In this document: positions 1 through 8,878 of the stretch, piece after piece
How the letters are laid out: each line of letters starts with the position of its first letter
Numbering within the stretch: position 1 is the first letter of the stretch
DNA from: an uncultured Oscillospiraceae bacterium
Lineage (GTDB): Bacteria > Bacillota > Clostridia > Oscillospirales > Acutalibacteraceae
DNA: 64,000 nt
Assembly (NCBI GenBank): GCA_900549775.1
Contig: URPR01000001.1
Location: 62,001 to 126,000, forward strand
Direction: 5' to 3'
Made by a program: the position numbers and the translations under genes
Notes under the pieces: model-generated
The model's database searches: none
The model's input: only the letters and a program-made list of their open reading frames with translations
What the model was told of the DNA's origin: nothing

Positions 1-351
1 TATTTTGCCTTTTAAGTATAAATATCCGAACAAAGTCTCAAGTCCTGTAGCATTATGATATTGAACGAGTGTAGCGTTTTTGGGGATGTTTTTTGTATGA
101 GAATTTTTTCCCTTTCTAAATACATCTTTTTCTTCATCTGTAAGATGCGGGAAAAGTTGTTCTACATATTCGGCTTGAGATTGACAGCATACCTTTTCGA
201 CGCTTCTTTTGTGGAGTTTATTAACGGCACATCTGTTTTGGCAAATAATCTGATCTCTTACGAAAAGCTCAAAGACAGCGTCGCCTATAAACGCTAGCGA
301 AAGTGGATTTAAGCTTTTATAATCGCAATTTTCATTGTACAATCTTTCCAA
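1..351 (-). CDS. mrnC: Mini-ribonuclease 3 (MrnC), 3' end beyond the window
   Basis: Reading the minus strand from a TTG at 349-351 gives 117 residues open to the window edge. MrnC is a small RNase III-fold enzyme without a dsRNA-binding domain that matures 23S rRNA ends in Firmicutes. The call rests on the N-terminal catalytic signature NPLSLAFIGDAVFEL, then HKRSVEKVCCQSQAEY and a later KGKNSHTKNIPKN block, all in the order seen in Bacillus YazC. The start is a TTG with an AGGTG site that overlaps the obgE stop codon, so translation is probably coupled to obgE. A second in-frame TTG lies 9 bases further in. The C-terminal end is outside the window. Confidence 0.85.
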   Translation of the reverse strand, partial: MERLYNENCDYKSLNPLSLAFIGDAVFELFVRDQIICQNRCAVNKLHKRSVEKVCCQSQAEYVEQLFPHLTDEEKDVFRKGKNSHTKNIPKNATLVQYHNATGLETLFGYLYLKGKI

Positions 352-365
352 GATTTAACACGCAC

Positions 366-1637
366 CTACTCAATAAAATCAAATTCAAAATCGTATATAT
401 TAACAGTATCACCATCTTTTATGCCTTTTTTTATCAAAGCATCGTTTATTCCGCTAGAAGAAAGGACTTTTTGGAAGTACTGTAATGAGTCATAGTCATC
501 GAAGTTAATGGAATCTAATAATTTTAAAAGCCATTTTCCTTCAATTTTGTAAACACCATTTTCTTTAGTTATGGTAAATGTTCTATCTTTTTCTTTGAAT
601 TCAATGTTGTCCACAGTTTCTTCTGCCTCAAATACTTTTATGGGTGGCAGCTTTGCAAGTTTTTCTTCTATAGCATCTAAAAGTTTGTCGGTACCGTAGT
701 TTATTGGAGCCATTATAGGGAAGAACTCTAATCCGAGGTTGTTTACAAATGCTTTAAAATCAGATATTTGAGCATCCGTAGCTAAGTCGCATTTATTTCC
801 AACGACCAGCATAGGGCGCAAAGCAAGTTCAGGATTAAAGACTTTTATTTCATTATTTATAATCTGAAAATCGTTTTTAGGATCACGACCTTCGCTTCCG
901 GAAATATCAACAACGTGAACCAGTAGTCTGCATCTTTCTACATGTCGCAAAAACTGGTGCCCAAGGCCTATGCCATCTTTAGCACCTTCTATTATTCCGG
1001 GAATGTCGGCCATAACGAACGAACGATTTTTATTTCGAGTAACTACCCCTAAAACAGGGCTCAGTGTAGTAAAGTGATAGTCAGCTATAACTGGTTTTGC
1101 AGAGCTTACCACTGAGATTAACGTTGATTTACCTACGTTGGGAAAACCGACAAGACCTACATCTGCAAGGAGTTTTAGTTCCAGTTGTACTTCAAGTTCC
1201 TCTCCATCATCGCCAGGTTTAGAAAAACGAGGAGCTTGCCTTGTGGAGGTAGCAAAGTGCATATTTCCAAGGCCACCTTTGCCGCCTTTGGCTATCACAG
1301 TTTCCTTGTCTGTAGAGATGTCGGCGATAATTTTGCCAGTATTAGCGTTTTTGACTATGGTACCTTTAGGTACTTTTATTATTAAGTTGGGAGCGCTTTT
1401 GCCAGCGCAGCGGGAAGCTTTGCCATTCTGCCCATTTTCTGCTACATATTTTCTTTTATATCTAAAGTCGGCGAGTGTAGAAAGATTACTGTCGACCTTA
1501 AATATAATGTCCCCCCCTTTTCCACCGTCCCCTCCATCGGGACCGCCATTTGCTACATATTTTTCTCTGTGAAAGGAAACGGCACCGTTTCCGCCATTTC
1601 CGGCTTTTATTTTTATTTTTGCTATATCTACAAACAT
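366..1637 (-). CDS. obgE: Obg family GTPase (ObgE/CgtA)
   Basis: 423 residues. Obg is an essential GTPase bound to the 50S subunit, involved in ribosome assembly, stringent response and, in Bacillus, sporulation entry. Visible domains are the glycine-rich N-terminal Obg fold (FVDIAKIKIKAGNGGNGAV, several GGxGG turns) over about residues 1-158, then the G domain with G1 GFPNVGKST, G3 DIPGIIEGA and G4 NKCD, then a C-terminal OCT domain ending in EFDFIE. The start is placed at the ATG at 1635-1637 because GGAGG lies 4-5 bases upstream and MFVDIAKIKI is the canonical N terminus; an upstream in-frame ATG (1706) would add 23 residues with no family match. It lies in the usual order rplU-prp-rpmA-obgE, but a repeat-containing spacer of about 300 bases separates it from rpmA. 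Confidence 0.96.
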   Translation of the reverse strand: MFVDIAKIKIKAGNGGNGAVSFHREKYVANGGPDGGDGGKGGDIIFKVDSNLSTLADFRYKRKYVAENGQNGKASRCAGKSAPNLIIKVPKGTIVKNANTGKIIADISTDKETVIAKGGKGGLGNMHFATSTRQAPRFSKPGDDGEELEVQLELKLLADVGLVGFPNVGKSTLISVVSSAKPVIADYHFTTLSPVLGVVTRNKNRSFVMADIPGIIEGAKDGIGLGHQFLRHVERCRLLVHVVDISGSEGRDPKNDFQIINNEIKVFNPELALRPMLVVGNKCDLATDAQISDFKAFVNNLGLEFFPIMAPINYGTDKLLDAIEEKLAKLPPIKVFEAEETVDNIEFKEKDRTFTITKENGVYKIEGKWLLKLLDSINFDDYDSLQYFQKVLSSSGINDALIKKGIKDGDTVNIYDFEFDFIE

Positions 1638-1684
1638 TTTTCCTCCTTCCGCTTTTCTTTGAAGGAAAAGAAAAGCTTGGCAAA

Positions 1685-1888
1685 AGAAACTAAGTTCCGC
1701 CTCCAATAAGTTTTATGAAAATTTTATTGCCTTTTTCAGCGAAATGTAAGACTAATTGATTTGAGACTAAAATAAGTTCAAAAAAAGGAACTGAGTTTCG
1801 CACCTAATTAAATTTGATGAAAATTTAATTACTTTTTTCTGTGAATTGGTTTAGTTGATTTGTGGTTAAAAAATGAGAATAACATATT
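1685..1888. repeat. Two imperfect direct copies of a ~101-bp AT-rich repeat, each with a hairpin
   Basis: Copy 1 starts near 1685 with AACTAAGTTCCGC and copy 2 near 1787 with AACTGAGTTTCGC, giving a period of 101 bases. Both continue with an inverted repeat around TGAAAATTT: imperfect in copy 1 (about 1704-1727), perfect 10-bp arms with a GATGA loop in copy 2 (about 1805-1829). This is followed by a CTTTTTC tract and a TTGATTTG segment. The pair fills the spacer between rpmA and obgE, which would be the 5' leader of obgE if transcription starts upstream of it. No ORF or known RNA family was recognised here. Confidence 0.6.
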
Positions 1889-1904
1889 TCGATCTCACGA
1901 ATAA

Positions 1905-1931
1905 TAAATAAGGGAGGAAAATATCCTCCCT
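1905..1931 (-). terminator. Probable terminator after rpmA
   Basis: On the minus strand GGGAGG (6 bp) pairs with CCTCCC across a 7-base ATATTTT loop, nine bases past the rpmA stop, followed by TTATTTATTATT. The T tract is interrupted, so it may be leaky and let some transcription reach obgE. Confidence 0.5.
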
Positions 1932-1939
1932 AAGCCAAA

Positions 1940-2224
1940 TTATTCAGCGGCGGTATAAACACAAGCACGTTTTCTATCTCTGCCGAACCTTTCAAATCTA
2001 ACTGTACCGTCAGTTAATGCGAATAGAGTATCATCAGATCCACGACCTACGTTTTTGCCAGGATGGATGTGTGTGCCTCTTTGTTTGACTAAAATATTAC
2101 CAGCTAAAACAAATTGCCCATCGGCCCTTTTGACGCCAAGCCTTTTAGATTCAGAGTCTCTGCCGTTCTTGGTCGAACCCATTCCTTTTTTATGAGCAAA
2201 CAATTGTATATTAATTTTAAGCAT
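1940..2224 (-). CDS. rpmA: 50S ribosomal protein L27 with cleavable N-terminal extension
   Basis: 94 residues, a normal length for Firmicutes. L27 lies near the peptidyl-transferase centre, where its N-terminal tail contacts tRNA. The protein starts [20 protein letters not shown]. The first nine residues match the extension that Firmicutes remove after translation, with the cleavage expected after Phe9 so that the mature chain starts AHKKG. The cognate protease gene prp lies immediately upstream. The core motifs [12 protein letters not shown] and [13 protein letters not shown] are intact. Confidence 0.97.
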   Translation of the reverse strand: MLKINIQLFAHKKGMGSTKNGRDSESKRLGVKRADGQFVLAGNILVKQRGTHIHPGKNVGRGSDDTLFALTDGTVRFERFGRDRKRACVYTAAE

Positions 2225-2228
2225 ATTA

Positions 2229-2552
2229 TTACACCTCCATGTAATTTACAACAATATTTTCAGGGTATAATTCTTCTAAAGCAATTAAGTGTAACTTTAG
2301 ACCTTGAAGTATATCTTTGCAAGGATTATAATCATCTTTTTTTATTTTAATAAACATTTTTCCACTATTATCTACGCTAACATCGGCAGCAATCTTAATA
2401 ACATCGGTAATTGTATTAGTTGCCATGTAAGCGGCTGAAGAAACAGCGGCACAAATTATATCTGGTTGATTGTTACTGTAGTTAGCGTGGCCAGAAATTT
2501 GAAATCCCAAAATTAAACCAGATTCATTTACTAAAAAAGTAGCATTTATCAT
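2229..2552 (-). CDS. prp: Ribosomal-processing cysteine protease Prp
   Basis: 107 residues. Prp removes the N-terminal extension of L27 (and of some phage capsid proteins) in Firmicutes. The catalytic pair is visible: His22 in ISGHANY and Cys34 in [12 protein letters not shown], 12 residues apart as in the family. The start ATG overlaps the rplU stop by one base and the stop lies four bases before rpmA, so it is translationally linked between L21 and its substrate L27. Confidence 0.95.
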   Translation of the reverse strand: MINATFLVNESGLILGFQISGHANYSNNQPDIICAAVSSAAYMATNTITDVIKIAADVSVDNSGKMFIKIKKDDYNPCKDILQGLKLHLIALEELYPENIVVNYMEV

Positions 2553-2860
2553 TATGCATTGATATTTTCGATTTGTACTTTAGTGTAAGGTTGTCTGTGA
2601 CCTAGCTTGCGTTTTTCACTCTTTTTAGGCTTGTAAGTAAATACTGTTATTTTTTTACCTTTACCGTTCTTAAGAACCTTAGCACTAACTTTAGCGGAAT
2701 CAACATATGGAGTACCTAAAGAAAGATTGCCATCATTTGAAATAGCAACAACTTTAAAGTCAACAGTAGAGCCTTCTTCAGCGGTTAATTTCTCAACGAA
2801 AATAACATCGCCTTGTTCAACTTTATATTGTTTTCCACCGGTTTCAATAATTGCGTACAT
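2552..2860 (-). CDS. rplU: 50S ribosomal protein L21
   Basis: 102 residues. L21 binds 23S rRNA and depends on L20. Recognised from [18 protein letters not shown] at the start and [17 protein letters not shown] near the end. The start is the ATG at 2858-2860, with GCAGGTG as ribosome site six bases upstream; a GTG three codons earlier is also in frame but overlaps that site. First gene of the rplU-prp-rpmA operon, behind a structured leader and a near-consensus promoter. Confidence 0.97.
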   Translation of the reverse strand: MYAIIETGGKQYKVEQGDVIFVEKLTAEEGSTVDFKVVAISNDGNLSLGTPYVDSAKVSAKVLKNGKGKKITVFTYKPKKSEKRKLGHRQPYTKVQIENINA

Positions 2861-2941
2861 ATTTGGCACCTGCCCTTTTTATAAAACTCGCTACTTACAG
2901 GCGAAAACGAATGTTTTCTTAAAGAGCCTGCAATATGCGGC
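2861..2941 (-). ncRNA. Probable L21 leader (5' regulatory RNA of the rplU operon)
   Basis: The roughly 80-nt leader between the promoter and rplU folds on the minus strand. GCAGGC near its start pairs with GCCTGT downstream, closing an inner perfect hairpin GAAAAC-ATTC-GTTTTC. Autoregulatory L21 leaders at this place are known in Firmicutes; the position, length and fold fit, but I could not match the family's consensus bases. Confidence 0.55.
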
Positions 2942-2947
2942 AAAATA

Positions 2948-2976
2948 ATCTTACCACAATCTACAGGCTTTGTCAA
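2948..2976 (-). promoter_or_regulatory. Sigma-A promoter of rplU-prp-rpmA
   Basis: TTGACA at 2971-2976, a 17-bp spacer, then TAAGAT at 2948-2953 preceded by TGG (extended -10). It starts just past the stop of the upstream PPK2 gene, so the ribosomal operon has its own start. Confidence 0.85.
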
Positions 2977-2980
2977 ACGT

Positions 2981-3841
2981 TTAGACTTCTTTTTCTAAAA
3001 TCTCTTTGCAATTCAAAACTAATTTTTCAGTATTTGTATTATTTTGAGGATACTGCGGATTTATTTCTTCCATTGTTTTTGTCAAGATCTCAGATACGAA
3101 ATATCTAGCGAACCATTTTTTATCAGCGGGTATGATGTACCAAGGGTTTGTGGGAGTTGCTGTTTTATTTATAGCATTTTCGTACGCCTCCATGTAAGTA
3201 TCCCACAATGCACGTTCTTTTATATCTGATTCAGATAATTTCCAGTTTTTGTTTTTATTGTCTATCCTTTTGAAAAAACGTTTTTTCTGTTCGTCTTTAG
3301 ATATGCAGAAGAAAAATTTTAATACTCGCACGCCATTTTCCCACAGGTAATCTTCAAAGTTTACAATCTGTTTATAACGCTTATTAATAATATCTTTTTT
3401 GCACCTATCTGGCATGTTGTAATTTTTATATAATTTATGGACTTTTGCAATCAGTACGTCCTCGTAATATGACCTGTTAAAAATGCCAATAATACCTTTG
3501 GATGGCAGTTTCTTTATGCAGCGCCATAGGTAGTCGTGTGAAAGTTCTTCAGAGCTTGGCTGTTTAAAGTTGCTAACTTGTACGCCTTGTGGGTTAAGAC
3601 CACTCATAACGTGTTTTATAGCGCCATCTTTGCCTCCTGCATCCATGGCTTGAAAAATTAAAAGCAAACTTTCTTTACCCTCAGCGTAAAATTTATCTTG
3701 AAATTGTCCGAGCCTTTGTAGATTTACTAAACTTTTATTTGCAATCTCAAATTTGTCTAATTTTAACTTTTTAGCACTGGGGTCAAAATCTTTAAAGTCA
3801 AATTTTTTATTTCCAGAGATTTTAAATTCATCTAAATTCAT
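2981..3841 (-). CDS. Polyphosphate kinase 2 family protein (polyphosphate:nucleotide phosphotransferase)
   Basis: 286 residues. PPK2 enzymes move phosphate between polyphosphate and AMP, ADP or NDP. Visible motifs are the Walker A variant MDAGGKDGAIKHVMSGLNPQG, Walker B FNRSYYEDVL and the lid arginine region DRCKKDIINKRYKQIV. The length of about 290 residues and the short N-terminal tail fit the short single-domain PPK2 classes, which often phosphorylate both AMP and ADP; the exact acceptor cannot be read from sequence. ATG start with AGGAGG nine bases upstream and its own consensus promoter. Confidence 0.88.
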   Translation of the reverse strand: MNLDEFKISGNKKFDFKDFDPSAKKLKLDKFEIANKSLVNLQRLGQFQDKFYAEGKESLLLIFQAMDAGGKDGAIKHVMSGLNPQGVQVSNFKQPSSEELSHDYLWRCIKKLPSKGIIGIFNRSYYEDVLIAKVHKLYKNYNMPDRCKKDIINKRYKQIVNFEDYLWENGVRVLKFFFCISKDEQKKRFFKRIDNKNKNWKLSESDIKERALWDTYMEAYENAINKTATPTNPWYIIPADKKWFARYFVSEILTKTMEEINPQYPQNNTNTEKLVLNCKEILEKEV

Positions 3842-3869
3842 TCTACATTCCTCCTGTTAAATTTAATAT

Positions 3870-3898
3870 ATAATAGCATATATGTATAAAAATGTCAA
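3870..3898 (-). promoter_or_regulatory. Promoter of the PPK2 gene
   Basis: Minus-strand TTGACA at 3893-3898, 17-bp spacer, TATTAT at 3870-3875. It lies about 30 bases upstream of the ATG, back to back with the promoter of tmcAL. Confidence 0.75.
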
Positions 3899-3941
3899 TT
3901 AAATATTAATTTTAATATTAAAAATATGGAAATGATTTATT

Positions 3942-3971
3942 TTGGACTTATCGAATTTATTGTAATATAAT
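3942..3971 (+). promoter_or_regulatory. Promoter of tmcAL
   Basis: TTGGAC at 3942-3947, 18-bp spacer, TATAAT at 3966-3971; the coding start follows 27 bases later after GGAGG. Confidence 0.7.
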
Positions 3972-3998
3972 TAAAATAAAACTTACTGGAGGACCTTT

Positions 3999-5204
3999 AT
4001 GCGCGTATGTGCTATAATTTGTGAGTATAACCCTTTTCACAACGGACATGCCTATTTAATATCCAAAGCGAAGCAGATGGGTTTTACTCATATTGTTGCC
4101 ATTATGTCTGGAAATTTTACGCAAAGAGGTGAATTCTCTATTGTTTCCAAGCTTGCAAAGACGAAAATGGCGCTTTTAAATAACGTGGATCTAGTGATAG
4201 AATTGCCAGCTGTATACTCGATATCTAGGGCAGAAACTTTTGCAAAATCAGCGATTTACTTGGCAAACTCATTGGGATGCATAGATGCGTTAATTTTTGG
4301 TAGTGAATGTGGAAATATTCAGATGTTAAAAACAGCAGCTGAAGCAACATCTTCTAAAACTGTAAATACTGAGATAAAAAAGTTTTTAAAAACAGGCATA
4401 ACTTTTGCAAAAGCCAGAGCTTTGGCAGTAGAAAAAGTTTATGGGAACCGGGTTTCAAATATTTTTAATTTTTCAAATAATAATTTAGCTATTGAATACA
4501 TAAAAGCTTTGAATGATTTTGATTCGCGCATAAAGCCGTTACCGGTTTTGAGGAAACAAGTTTTGCACGATAGCATGGACTGTGCCGGAAACTTTGCAAG
4601 TGCATCATATATAAGAAGTTTAATTTTAAAAGGGCAAGATTATTCGCAGTTTGTGCCGAGAGCCACTCTGAAAATTTTGAAGCAAGAAATGGCTTTGAGA
4701 CTAGCTCCAGCAGATGTAAAAAGGCTTGAAAGAGCATTTTTGTTTCAATTGAGGAAGTTAGAAATAGACGATATATTGATGGCTTCAGAAATAGGCGAGG
4801 GGCTTGAATTTAAGATATATAAAGAGATAAAGAGTTCATCGTTGTTTGAAGAGCTGTTAGATAAAGTAAAATCTAAAAGGTATACACTCGCCAGAATAAA
4901 GCGCATTGTTTTATCATTGATACTTGGCATAGATAAAGAAATTCAAAATGTTTTGCCGTCCTACATAAGGATTTTAGGGTTTAGCGTTAAAGGTAAGGAA
5001 ATTTTAAGTAAATTAAAAAAATCAGCTACTCTTCCTGTGTTCACTAAATATTCAGAGGTTGAAAAATATAAAGATGAAAACATTTTGAAAAAATTTGCTT
5101 TTGAGGCTAAGCTATCCGATATTTATTCTTTAGCTTTACCTAAAGTCTGTGAAATGGGACTTGACTACAAATTCAGCGTGGTGGATGGAGATAAAATAAT
5201 TTGA
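3999..5204 (+). CDS. tmcAL: tRNA(Met) cytidine acetate ligase TmcAL
   Basis: 401 residues, typical length. TmcAL (formerly YlbM) makes N4-acetylcytidine at the wobble position of elongator tRNA-Met from acetate and ATP. The nucleotidyltransferase fold is clear: MRVCAIICEYNPFHNGH with the HxGH-type motif at residues 14-17, then MSGNFTQRGEFS. FNFSNNNLAIEYIKAL and ASYIRSLI follow as in the family. ATG start behind TGGAGGACCTTT. Confidence 0.93.
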   Translation: MRVCAIICEYNPFHNGHAYLISKAKQMGFTHIVAIMSGNFTQRGEFSIVSKLAKTKMALLNNVDLVIELPAVYSISRAETFAKSAIYLANSLGCIDALIFGSECGNIQMLKTAAEATSSKTVNTEIKKFLKTGITFAKARALAVEKVYGNRVSNIFNFSNNNLAIEYIKALNDFDSRIKPLPVLRKQVLHDSMDCAGNFASASYIRSLILKGQDYSQFVPRATLKILKQEMALRLAPADVKRLERAFLFQLRKLEIDDILMASEIGEGLEFKIYKEIKSSSLFEELLDKVKSKRYTLARIKRIVLSLILGIDKEIQNVLPSYIRILGFSVKGKEILSKLKKSATLPVFTKYSEVEKYKDENILKKFAFEAKLSDIYSLALPKVCEMGLDYKFSVVDGDKII

Positions 5205-5269
5205 GTTTTTGAATTTATTCATACATACCGGACAATTCTATTTATTAGAACTGATTAGGTGGTATAAAT

Positions 5270-6883
5270 ATGAGCAAAAGAATTACGATATTTTTCATGA
5301 CGCTTTTATTTTGTATATGTTTTTCTATTTTCCGTTTGTACACTTTATCTCAGGGTGAGTCTCTTCAAACGGCAGCTTCGCAAAATGGCATCTATAAGCT
5401 AAATGTGGCGTCAGCTAGGGGCATTATTTACGACTGTAAGAAAAGGCCTTTGGTAAATTTACAGAAAAATACAATGATATCGGTTTTCCCGAATGATTCT
5501 ACCCCAAAAACTTTAAGTAAGATAATGTCTTCTGGTGAAATGAATGAAATTATTCCACTTTTGCAGACGAGAAAGCCATTTTGTTTGAAAGTAAATAGTG
5601 AGCAGAACAGAATAATTTCAGAAGATATTCAATATTTTAAAGTACCTAAGAGATACTCCGATTTTCAACTAGTATCGCATATTTTGGGATACTTAGACAG
5701 CAGTGGTAATGGAGTTTGTGGTATAGAGAAGGCTTTCAACGATTATTTAAATTCATCAAAAGGGAAAATAGAATTAAAATATAAGATTAATGCATTAGGG
5801 GAAATTTTAGATGGTAAGCAACTCAAAGTAGAGGATACGTTGTATAAACAGTCACAGGGAGTGGTTTTGACTATAGACAAGGACTTGCAAAAAATTTCAG
5901 AGGAAGTTGCTGAAAGGTATTTAAAAAAAGGTGCGATTATAATCACGCAGGTTCCGAACTGTGAAATCAGAGCTTTTGTTAGTACTCCACAGTTTGACCC
6001 GAATAATGTATCTGCTTCTTTAAATAACGAGGATTCTCCGCTTTTAAATAGAGGGTTATCTTCATACAATTTGGGCTCGATTTTTAAGTTAGTGACTATT
6101 GCGGCGGCGATGGAGACTGGCATAAATTTGGATACAGAGTTTGATTGTACAGGGTCAATTAATGTAAATGACGGAACGTACCACTGTTTTAATGGAAAAA
6201 GCCATGGGATAGAGGATGCAAAGTTAGCTTTAGCATATTCGTGTAATACTTATTTTGTAAATTTAATGAAAGATATGGATGCAGAAAAGTTTATTGATTT
6301 TACTAAAAGTTTAGGCTTTGGTGAAAAGATAGAGCTTGCACCAGGACTTTTCTCTCAAAGTGGGAACTTGCCAAACTTAAATAGTTTAAAAGACCCAAAG
6401 CTAATGGCGAATTTGTCATTTGGACAAGGCAAGCTTATGGCAACGCCTATTCAAGTGTCAGGGCTAATAAATGCTATAGCGTCTAAAGGAAAACTTGTTA
6501 AACCTAAGCTGATAGAGGGTCTTGTAGGAGAAAATCTGGAATATACCAAGAGAAATTTTCAAAGGCCAGCAAAAAGAGCCTTTTCAAGGTATACGGCAGA
6601 CTTTTTGAAAGAAGCAATGAAAATGTCAGCAGATATAGGGACAGGTGTTTTAGGAAAACCCGAAGCATGTGAAGTTGCGGTAAAAACGGGTACGGCTCAA
6701 AGCGGAATAAAAGTAGGAGAACACTATGCGCAACAGGCGTGGTATGCTGGTTTTTTCCCGGCGAATGAACCTAAATATTCAGTTGTAGTTTTTGCAGAAG
6801 ATGCAGAAAGTGGCTCAAAAAGCTGTGGCCCTGCATTTAAAAGAGTCATTGAAGAGATATACAACAACCAATTGGAAAACTGA
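5270..6883 (+). CDS. Class B penicillin-binding protein (peptidoglycan DD-transpeptidase)
   Basis: 537 residues. Cross-links peptidoglycan on the outer face of the membrane. One N-terminal membrane anchor (about residues 5-27), a short pedestal, then the transpeptidase domain with SxxK at Ser270 (GSIFK), SxN at Ser324 (SCN) and KTG at Lys472 (KTGTAQSG). It has no PASTA domains, so it is not a full-length SpoVD/FtsI; the size fits the shorter PbpA-like group in Clostridia. The cellular process (elongation, division or sporulation) cannot be assigned. Start ATG after TAGGTGGTATAAAT. It follows tmcAL by 65 bases and is ended by a terminator. Confidence 0.88.
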   Translation: MSKRITIFFMTLLFCICFSIFRLYTLSQGESLQTAASQNGIYKLNVASARGIIYDCKKRPLVNLQKNTMISVFPNDSTPKTLSKIMSSGEMNEIIPLLQTRKPFCLKVNSEQNRIISEDIQYFKVPKRYSDFQLVSHILGYLDSSGNGVCGIEKAFNDYLNSSKGKIELKYKINALGEILDGKQLKVEDTLYKQSQGVVLTIDKDLQKISEEVAERYLKKGAIIITQVPNCEIRAFVSTPQFDPNNVSASLNNEDSPLLNRGLSSYNLGSIFKLVTIAAAMETGINLDTEFDCTGSINVNDGTYHCFNGKSHGIEDAKLALAYSCNTYFVNLMKDMDAEKFIDFTKSLGFGEKIELAPGLFSQSGNLPNLNSLKDPKLMANLSFGQGKLMATPIQVSGLINAIASKGKLVKPKLIEGLVGENLEYTKRNFQRPAKRAFSRYTADFLKEAMKMSADIGTGVLGKPEACEVAVKTGTAQSGIKVGEHYAQQAWYAGFFPANEPKYSVVVFAEDAESGSKSCGPAFKRVIEEIYNNQLEN

Positions 6884-6911
6884 AGTTTAGGGGTTGAGTG
6901 AAATAAAAAAT

Positions 6912-6946
6912 GAATCAGGCTGTAGTAACCTGATTTATTTTTTTTT
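6912..6946 (+). terminator. Intrinsic terminator between PBP gene and asnB
   Basis: AATCAGG/CCTGATT stem with a nine-base loop followed by TATTTTTTTTT. Confidence 0.8.
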
Positions 6947-6992
6947 ATATATTGTAATAATAGAAATTTTTAAATTTACAGGAGGTTTGCGT

Positions 6993-8822
6993 ATGTGTGG
7001 TATTGCTGGCTGGCTTGATTGGGAAAAAGATATCAGTGAAAGTGACTGCATTAGTGCAATGTCAGAGTCTTTGAGAAGAAGAGGACCGGATGAAAGTGGC
7101 ATTTACGTTGATAAAAATGTTTGTTTAATACATAGAAGACTGGTTGTGGTTGATCCTGAAAACGGAAAACAGCCCATGACATTTAACTTTAACGACAGAA
7201 AATATACTGTTGTGTACAATGGCGAGTTATATAATACAGATGAGATAAGAAGAGAGCTTGAAGTGTTGGGGTATAGCTTTAGAGGTCATTCAGATACGGA
7301 AGTACTTTTAAAATCTTTTGTTCAATGGGGCAAAGACTGTGTAAATAAATTAAATGGAATATTTGCATTTGCAGTTTGGGACGATTCAAACAAAGAGTTA
7401 TTTTTAGCTAGGGATAGAATAGGTGTAAAACCATTATTTTTTTATTTTTACAATGATGGAATAATTTTTGCATCTGAAATAAAAACTTTACTTTGTAACC
7501 CGATAGTTAAGCCTGTAGTAGATGAAGTTGGCCTGAAGGAGATATTTTTTATGGGACCGGGGAGAACACCCGGGAATGGTGTAATAAAAGGGGTAGAGGA
7601 GCTTAAGCCCGGAGAGTATATGGTTTTCTCGAAAAATAAAACAATAAAAAATTTTTATTGGAAATTGCAAGCTAAAGAGTTTGAGGATAGCTTAAGTGTG
7701 GCTATAGAAAAAACGAGATTTTTAGTAACCGATTCTATAAATAGACAGCTGGTATCCGATAAACCACTTTGTTGCTTTTTGTCTGGAGGTCTTGACTCAA
7801 GCATAATATCAAAAGTAGCTTCAGATTATTATAGAAAAGAAAATAAAACGCTATGTACGTATTCAGTAGATTATGTAGATAACGAGAAATATTTCAAAAA
7901 GAATAAATATCAGCCCAACTCTGACTTAGAGTACATAAATATAATGGTAAATTATATAAAATCGAATCACAAAACGGTAACGCTTTCAAACGGCACTCTT
8001 GCCAACGCTTTGTATGACTCTACATTAGCAAGGGATCTTCCCGGTATGGCTGATATAGACTCATCACTTTTACTGTTTTGCAAAGAAATAAAAAAAGATT
8101 TTACTGTTGCATTGTCAGGTGAATGCGCCGATGAGATTTTTGGAGGATATCCTTGGTATCACGACAGAGAAATCTTATTTGATGAAACTTTTCCATGGTC
8201 AAGGTCTTTAAATATCAGGAGAAATATTCTTAAAGAAGGCTTTTTAAAGTCTGGCGAAAATTATGTGCAGGAGAAATACTTAAGTACGATAAAAGATGTG
8301 CCAAAACTAAATGGGGAATCGAAATTAAACGCAAGGATGCGGGAAATGTTCATATTAAACATAAAGTGGTTTATGCAGACACTGCTTGACAGAAAAGATA
8401 GAATGAGCATGTACAATGGCCTGGAAGTAAGGGTTCCATTCTGCGATTATAGAATTGTGGAATACGCTTTTAATATGCCATGGGAAATAAAAGCTTTGAA
8501 CGGTAGGGAAAAAGGCGTTTTAAGAGAAGCAATGAAAGGCATTTTGCCGTATGAGATAATATACAGAAAAAAAAGCCCATACCCTAAAACTCATAACCCG
8601 GTATATATGAAAGCTGTAAGTGACAAAGTTAAGACCATATTGCAGGATAAAACTTCGGTGTTATCGTCAATACTTGATTACAATAAGGTTGTTGATCTAA
8701 TAGAGAACGAAGAAAAGGTAAATGAAAACTGGTATGGACAATTAATGCGGGTCCCTCAGATAATGGCGTACATTATACAAATAGACTGCTGGATGAAAAA
8801 ATATAAAATTGATTTAATTTAA
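6993..8822 (+). CDS. asnB: Glutamine-hydrolysing asparagine synthase B
   Basis: 609 residues. Makes asparagine from aspartate, glutamine and ATP. The class II glutaminase domain begins MCGIAGWLDW, so Cys2 becomes the N-terminal nucleophile; RRRGPDESG, YNGELYN and HSDTEVLL follow. The synthetase domain has the pyrophosphate loop CFLSGGLDSS, ALSGECADEIFGGYPWY and LEVRVPFCDYRIVEY. The start at 6993 is fixed by Cys2 and by CAGGAGG nine bases upstream; a reading extended to 6894 would bury the nucleophile and cross the terminator. I see no T-box leader in the short upstream region. Confidence 0.96.
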   Translation: MCGIAGWLDWEKDISESDCISAMSESLRRRGPDESGIYVDKNVCLIHRRLVVVDPENGKQPMTFNFNDRKYTVVYNGELYNTDEIRRELEVLGYSFRGHSDTEVLLKSFVQWGKDCVNKLNGIFAFAVWDDSNKELFLARDRIGVKPLFFYFYNDGIIFASEIKTLLCNPIVKPVVDEVGLKEIFFMGPGRTPGNGVIKGVEELKPGEYMVFSKNKTIKNFYWKLQAKEFEDSLSVAIEKTRFLVTDSINRQLVSDKPLCCFLSGGLDSSIISKVASDYYRKENKTLCTYSVDYVDNEKYFKKNKYQPNSDLEYINIMVNYIKSNHKTVTLSNGTLANALYDSTLARDLPGMADIDSSLLLFCKEIKKDFTVALSGECADEIFGGYPWYHDREILFDETFPWSRSLNIRRNILKEGFLKSGENYVQEKYLSTIKDVPKLNGESKLNARMREMFILNIKWFMQTLLDRKDRMSMYNGLEVRVPFCDYRIVEYAFNMPWEIKALNGREKGVLREAMKGILPYEIIYRKKSPYPKTHNPVYMKAVSDKVKTILQDKTSVLSSILDYNKVVDLIENEEKVNENWYGQLMRVPQIMAYIIQIDCWMKKYKIDLI

Positions 8823-8878
8823 CAGTCATTTTTTTTACTACAAGTTAATAAAATTTTTTATAAAATAAAAAGGGACGG

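Noticed and set aside
1138..1572. Long open frame on the plus strand opposite obgE.
   Set aside because: It mirrors the codon pattern of obgE, has low-complexity Ser/Pro content and no ribosome site. Similar antisense frames elsewhere were also dismissed.
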